A stretch of DNA of 5,919 nucleotides from Desulfobacterales bacterium. Its GTDB lineage: Bacteria > Desulfobacterota > DSM-4660 > Desulfatiglandales > Desulfatiglandaceae. The stretch covers positions 1 to 5,919 of the forward strand of contig JAKLQB010000121.1 in assembly GCA_022013615.1 (NCBI GenBank), in the 5' to 3' direction. Positions 5,175 to 5,919 of the stretch are shown here, in pieces. How positions within the stretch are numbered: position 1 is the stretch's first letter; every line of letters starts with the position of its first letter. Position numbers and translations under genes: made by a program. The notes beneath the pieces are model-generated. The model saw only the letters and a program-made list of their open reading frames with translations. It ran no database searches and was not told the origin of the DNA.

Positions 5175-5501
5175 CTATTCTTTTTTAATCCTTGAGTTTT
5201 GCTTTAAAGAATTATGGGCTGATATTAAACCCGGTTTTAACCTGTATTCCTTTATTTTTATTATCAGCCTGTTTTTTTCCTCTGTTAAAATGCCACTGAC
5301 TTCCACCTCTTCCCGGATGAACGCCTTCAATTCTTTTTCTTTCTCATGGTTTTCAATAAGGTACTCAACCTCATCATAAGTCGAGACGGCTACGGCAACT
5401 ACATTGCCTTTTTCATCCCAATCTGCCGGGATTACAATACCCCTTATTGTAACCGGGTTGTTTCCTGCTTTTCTTTTGTCATCACCTCCCTCTAATGTCA
5501 T
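5175..5501 (-). CDS. OB-fold-like small protein B
   Basis: This is a 108-residue cytoplasmic protein. A polar leader (MTLEGGDDKRKAGNNP) precedes the OB-like core from VTIRGIVIPADWDEKGNV (17-34) through EVEYLIENHEKEKELKAFIR (44-63) and EVEVSGILTEE (65-75) to KIKEYRLKPG (82-91). A lysine-rich tail (ISAHNSLKQNSRIKKE) follows that protein A lacks. The core is about half identical to protein A by hand alignment. I chose ATG 5501, which has CGGAG five bases upstream. A longer frame reaches TTG 5555, but that codon overlaps the TATAAT box of the likely promoter, and ATG 5531 has no ribosome binding site. A strong GAGGGAGG motif just inside the gene precedes only an out-of-frame ATG. It is the first of the leftward small-gene series and probably the promoter-proximal gene. 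Function is unknown. Confidence 0.78.
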   Translation of the reverse strand: MTLEGGDDKRKAGNNPVTIRGIVIPADWDEKGNVVAVAVSTYDEVEYLIENHEKEKELKAFIREEVEVSGILTEEKNRLIIKIKEYRLKPGLISAHNSLKQNSRIKKE

Positions 5502-5556
5502 TTTGTCTCCGGAATGAGTTTCCATGTTATTCAAAAAAAGCAATGGGCATGCCAAA

Positions 5557-5562
5557 ATTATA
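5557..5562 (-). promoter_or_regulatory. -10 box of the leftward OB-like gene
   Basis: The minus strand reads TATAAT exactly at 5562-5557. No good TTGACA lies 16-18 bases upstream, where the sequence is A/T-rich. The predicted start near 5550 gives a leader of about 50 bases to ATG 5501. An 8-base palindrome GGCATGCC (5546-5553) overlaps the predicted start and could be an operator, though such short palindromes are common. Confidence 0.45.
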
Positions 5563-5601
5563 ACTTATTGATTTTGCATGATATTTTTAGAATGTTTTGA
5601 G

Positions 5602-5632
5602 GGAATCGATCAGAATTGCCGGTTCCGATTCC
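5602..5632. repeat. Inverted repeat with GTTCCGAT element
   Basis: GGAATCG (5602-5608) and CGATTCC (5626-5632) form a perfect 7-base dyad with a 17-base interval. Its right arm overlaps GTTCCGAT (5622-5629), the 8-mer that also builds the hairpin at 5741-5761. It is upstream of the leftward TATAAT box by about 40 bases. Confidence 0.4.
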
Positions 5633-5740
5633 AGCAAAAGAATGGGGATATGTCCTTTTCAGAGGCTGGCAAGGTGGGTTAATGGTCTGAAATAATAAGG
5701 GAAATTGCAATAAGAAATCCAGGTTCCTATATATTGATAG

Positions 5741-5761
5741 ATCGGAACATCCAGTTCCGAT
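5741..5761. repeat. Perfect 8-base inverted repeat (ATCGGAAC/GTTCCGAT)
   Basis: ATCGGAAC (5741-5748) and GTTCCGAT (5754-5761) pair perfectly around ATCCA. No T run follows on either strand, so a terminator is unlikely. Because the dyad ends 11 bases before a rightward TTGACA (5773-5778), it could be an operator for a gene starting near the window edge. Confidence 0.5.
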
Positions 5762-5820
5762 TAAAAAGGCTTTTGACACCATAATCGCGCTTTTTAGTAC
5801 CTATTTGTTCAAATCACATC

Positions 5821-5919
5821 ATGTTTGCGCATGATTTATGCCATAGCCAGATTGAATATTTAAGGAATTCTATCGATTTTAATAGAAAAGACAGAGCGAA
5901 GCGATACCACAAATCGTCA
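5821..5919 (+). CDS. Possible start of a rightward gene (partial)
   Basis: From ATG 5821 the frame stays open for 33 codons to the window end. The peptide begins MFAHDLCHSQIEYLRNSIDF and continues with a basic stretch, RKDRAKRYHKSS. The composition is protein-like, with no low-complexity runs, and the other two frames close quickly. There is no clear Shine-Dalgarno sequence before the ATG, and an in-frame stop lies at 5782-5784. I recognise no family from this segment. The basic N-terminus would suit a DNA-binding protein, but that is a guess. Confidence 0.3.
   Translation, partial: MFAHDLCHSQIEYLRNSIDFNRKDRAKRYHKSS

Larger units (their letters stand above)
5502..5820. other. Mostly non-coding regulatory-looking spacer
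   Basis: This stretch of about 320 bases has no convincing gene. The only sizeable frame (leftward, 5558-5782) has no ribosome binding site and no recognisable motif. It holds the leftward TATAAT box at 5557-5562, two inverted repeats (5602-5632 and 5741-5761) sharing GTTCCGAT, and a TTGACA hexamer (5773-5778) facing right without a good -10 box at normal spacing. Confidence 0.6.

Noticed and set aside
5619..5636. tRNA T-arm-like string GGTTCCGATTCC
   Set aside because: The T loop consensus is broken by an extra C, the flanking bases do not form a T stem, and no acceptor, D or anticodon arms are found nearby.
5558..5782. Leftward 74-codon frame in the right-end spacer
   Set aside because: No Shine-Dalgarno before its ATG, no motif, and it runs across both inverted repeats and into the TATAAT region.

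Overview
The window looks like chromosomal DNA from a Gram-negative anaerobe of the Desulfobacterota (the former Deltaproteobacteria). This is an inference from family resemblance, not a database result. The pointers are a J-domain/MinD-ParA fusion ATPase, a PilZ-like protein ending in a GRFKGHYLVGLEIL-type block, a small GTGPILILTTYE-type orphan protein, and the remains of a phosphatidylethanolamine-methyltransferase-like enzyme. There are no rRNA or tRNA genes, CRISPR arrays or intact insertion sequences. Gene density is moderate, with several AT-rich spacers.

Left part (1-3022). The window opens with the last 58 codons of an unidentified rightward gene (1-177). It converges on a leftward PilZ-like gene (263-628). 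A 222-base AT-rich spacer with two divergent sigma70-like promoters separates this from the main rightward unit. That unit is a 478-residue protein joining an N-terminal J domain to a MinD/ParA ATPase (851-2287), followed 78 bases later by a complete glyoxalase-II-type metallo-beta-lactamase-fold hydrolase (2366-3022). I see no terminator between the two, so they may be co-transcribed.

Right part (3078-5501). Everything here is leftward and small. In transcription order: a cytoplasmic OB-fold-like protein (5175-5501), a secreted member of apparently the same fold family (4834-5121), a 5'-truncated SAM methyltransferase remnant (4250-4717), a third OB-fold-like protein (3900-4154), a CxxC zinc-ribbon protein (3607-3837) with a likely terminator behind it, and a conserved-looking 97-residue orphan (3078-3371). 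The two cytoplasmic OB-like proteins are about half identical over 74 residues by hand alignment, so this is a small local paralogue family with a secreted branch.

Right end (5502-5919). This is mostly non-coding. It has a perfect TATAAT box for the leftward OB-like gene, two inverted repeats sharing the 8-mer GTTCCGAT, and possibly the first 33 codons of a rightward gene running off the window.

Most likely to repay follow-up are the J-domain/ParA fusion with its basic amphipathic C-terminal tail, divergent from a PilZ-like gene, and the OB-like trio, for which I know no function.
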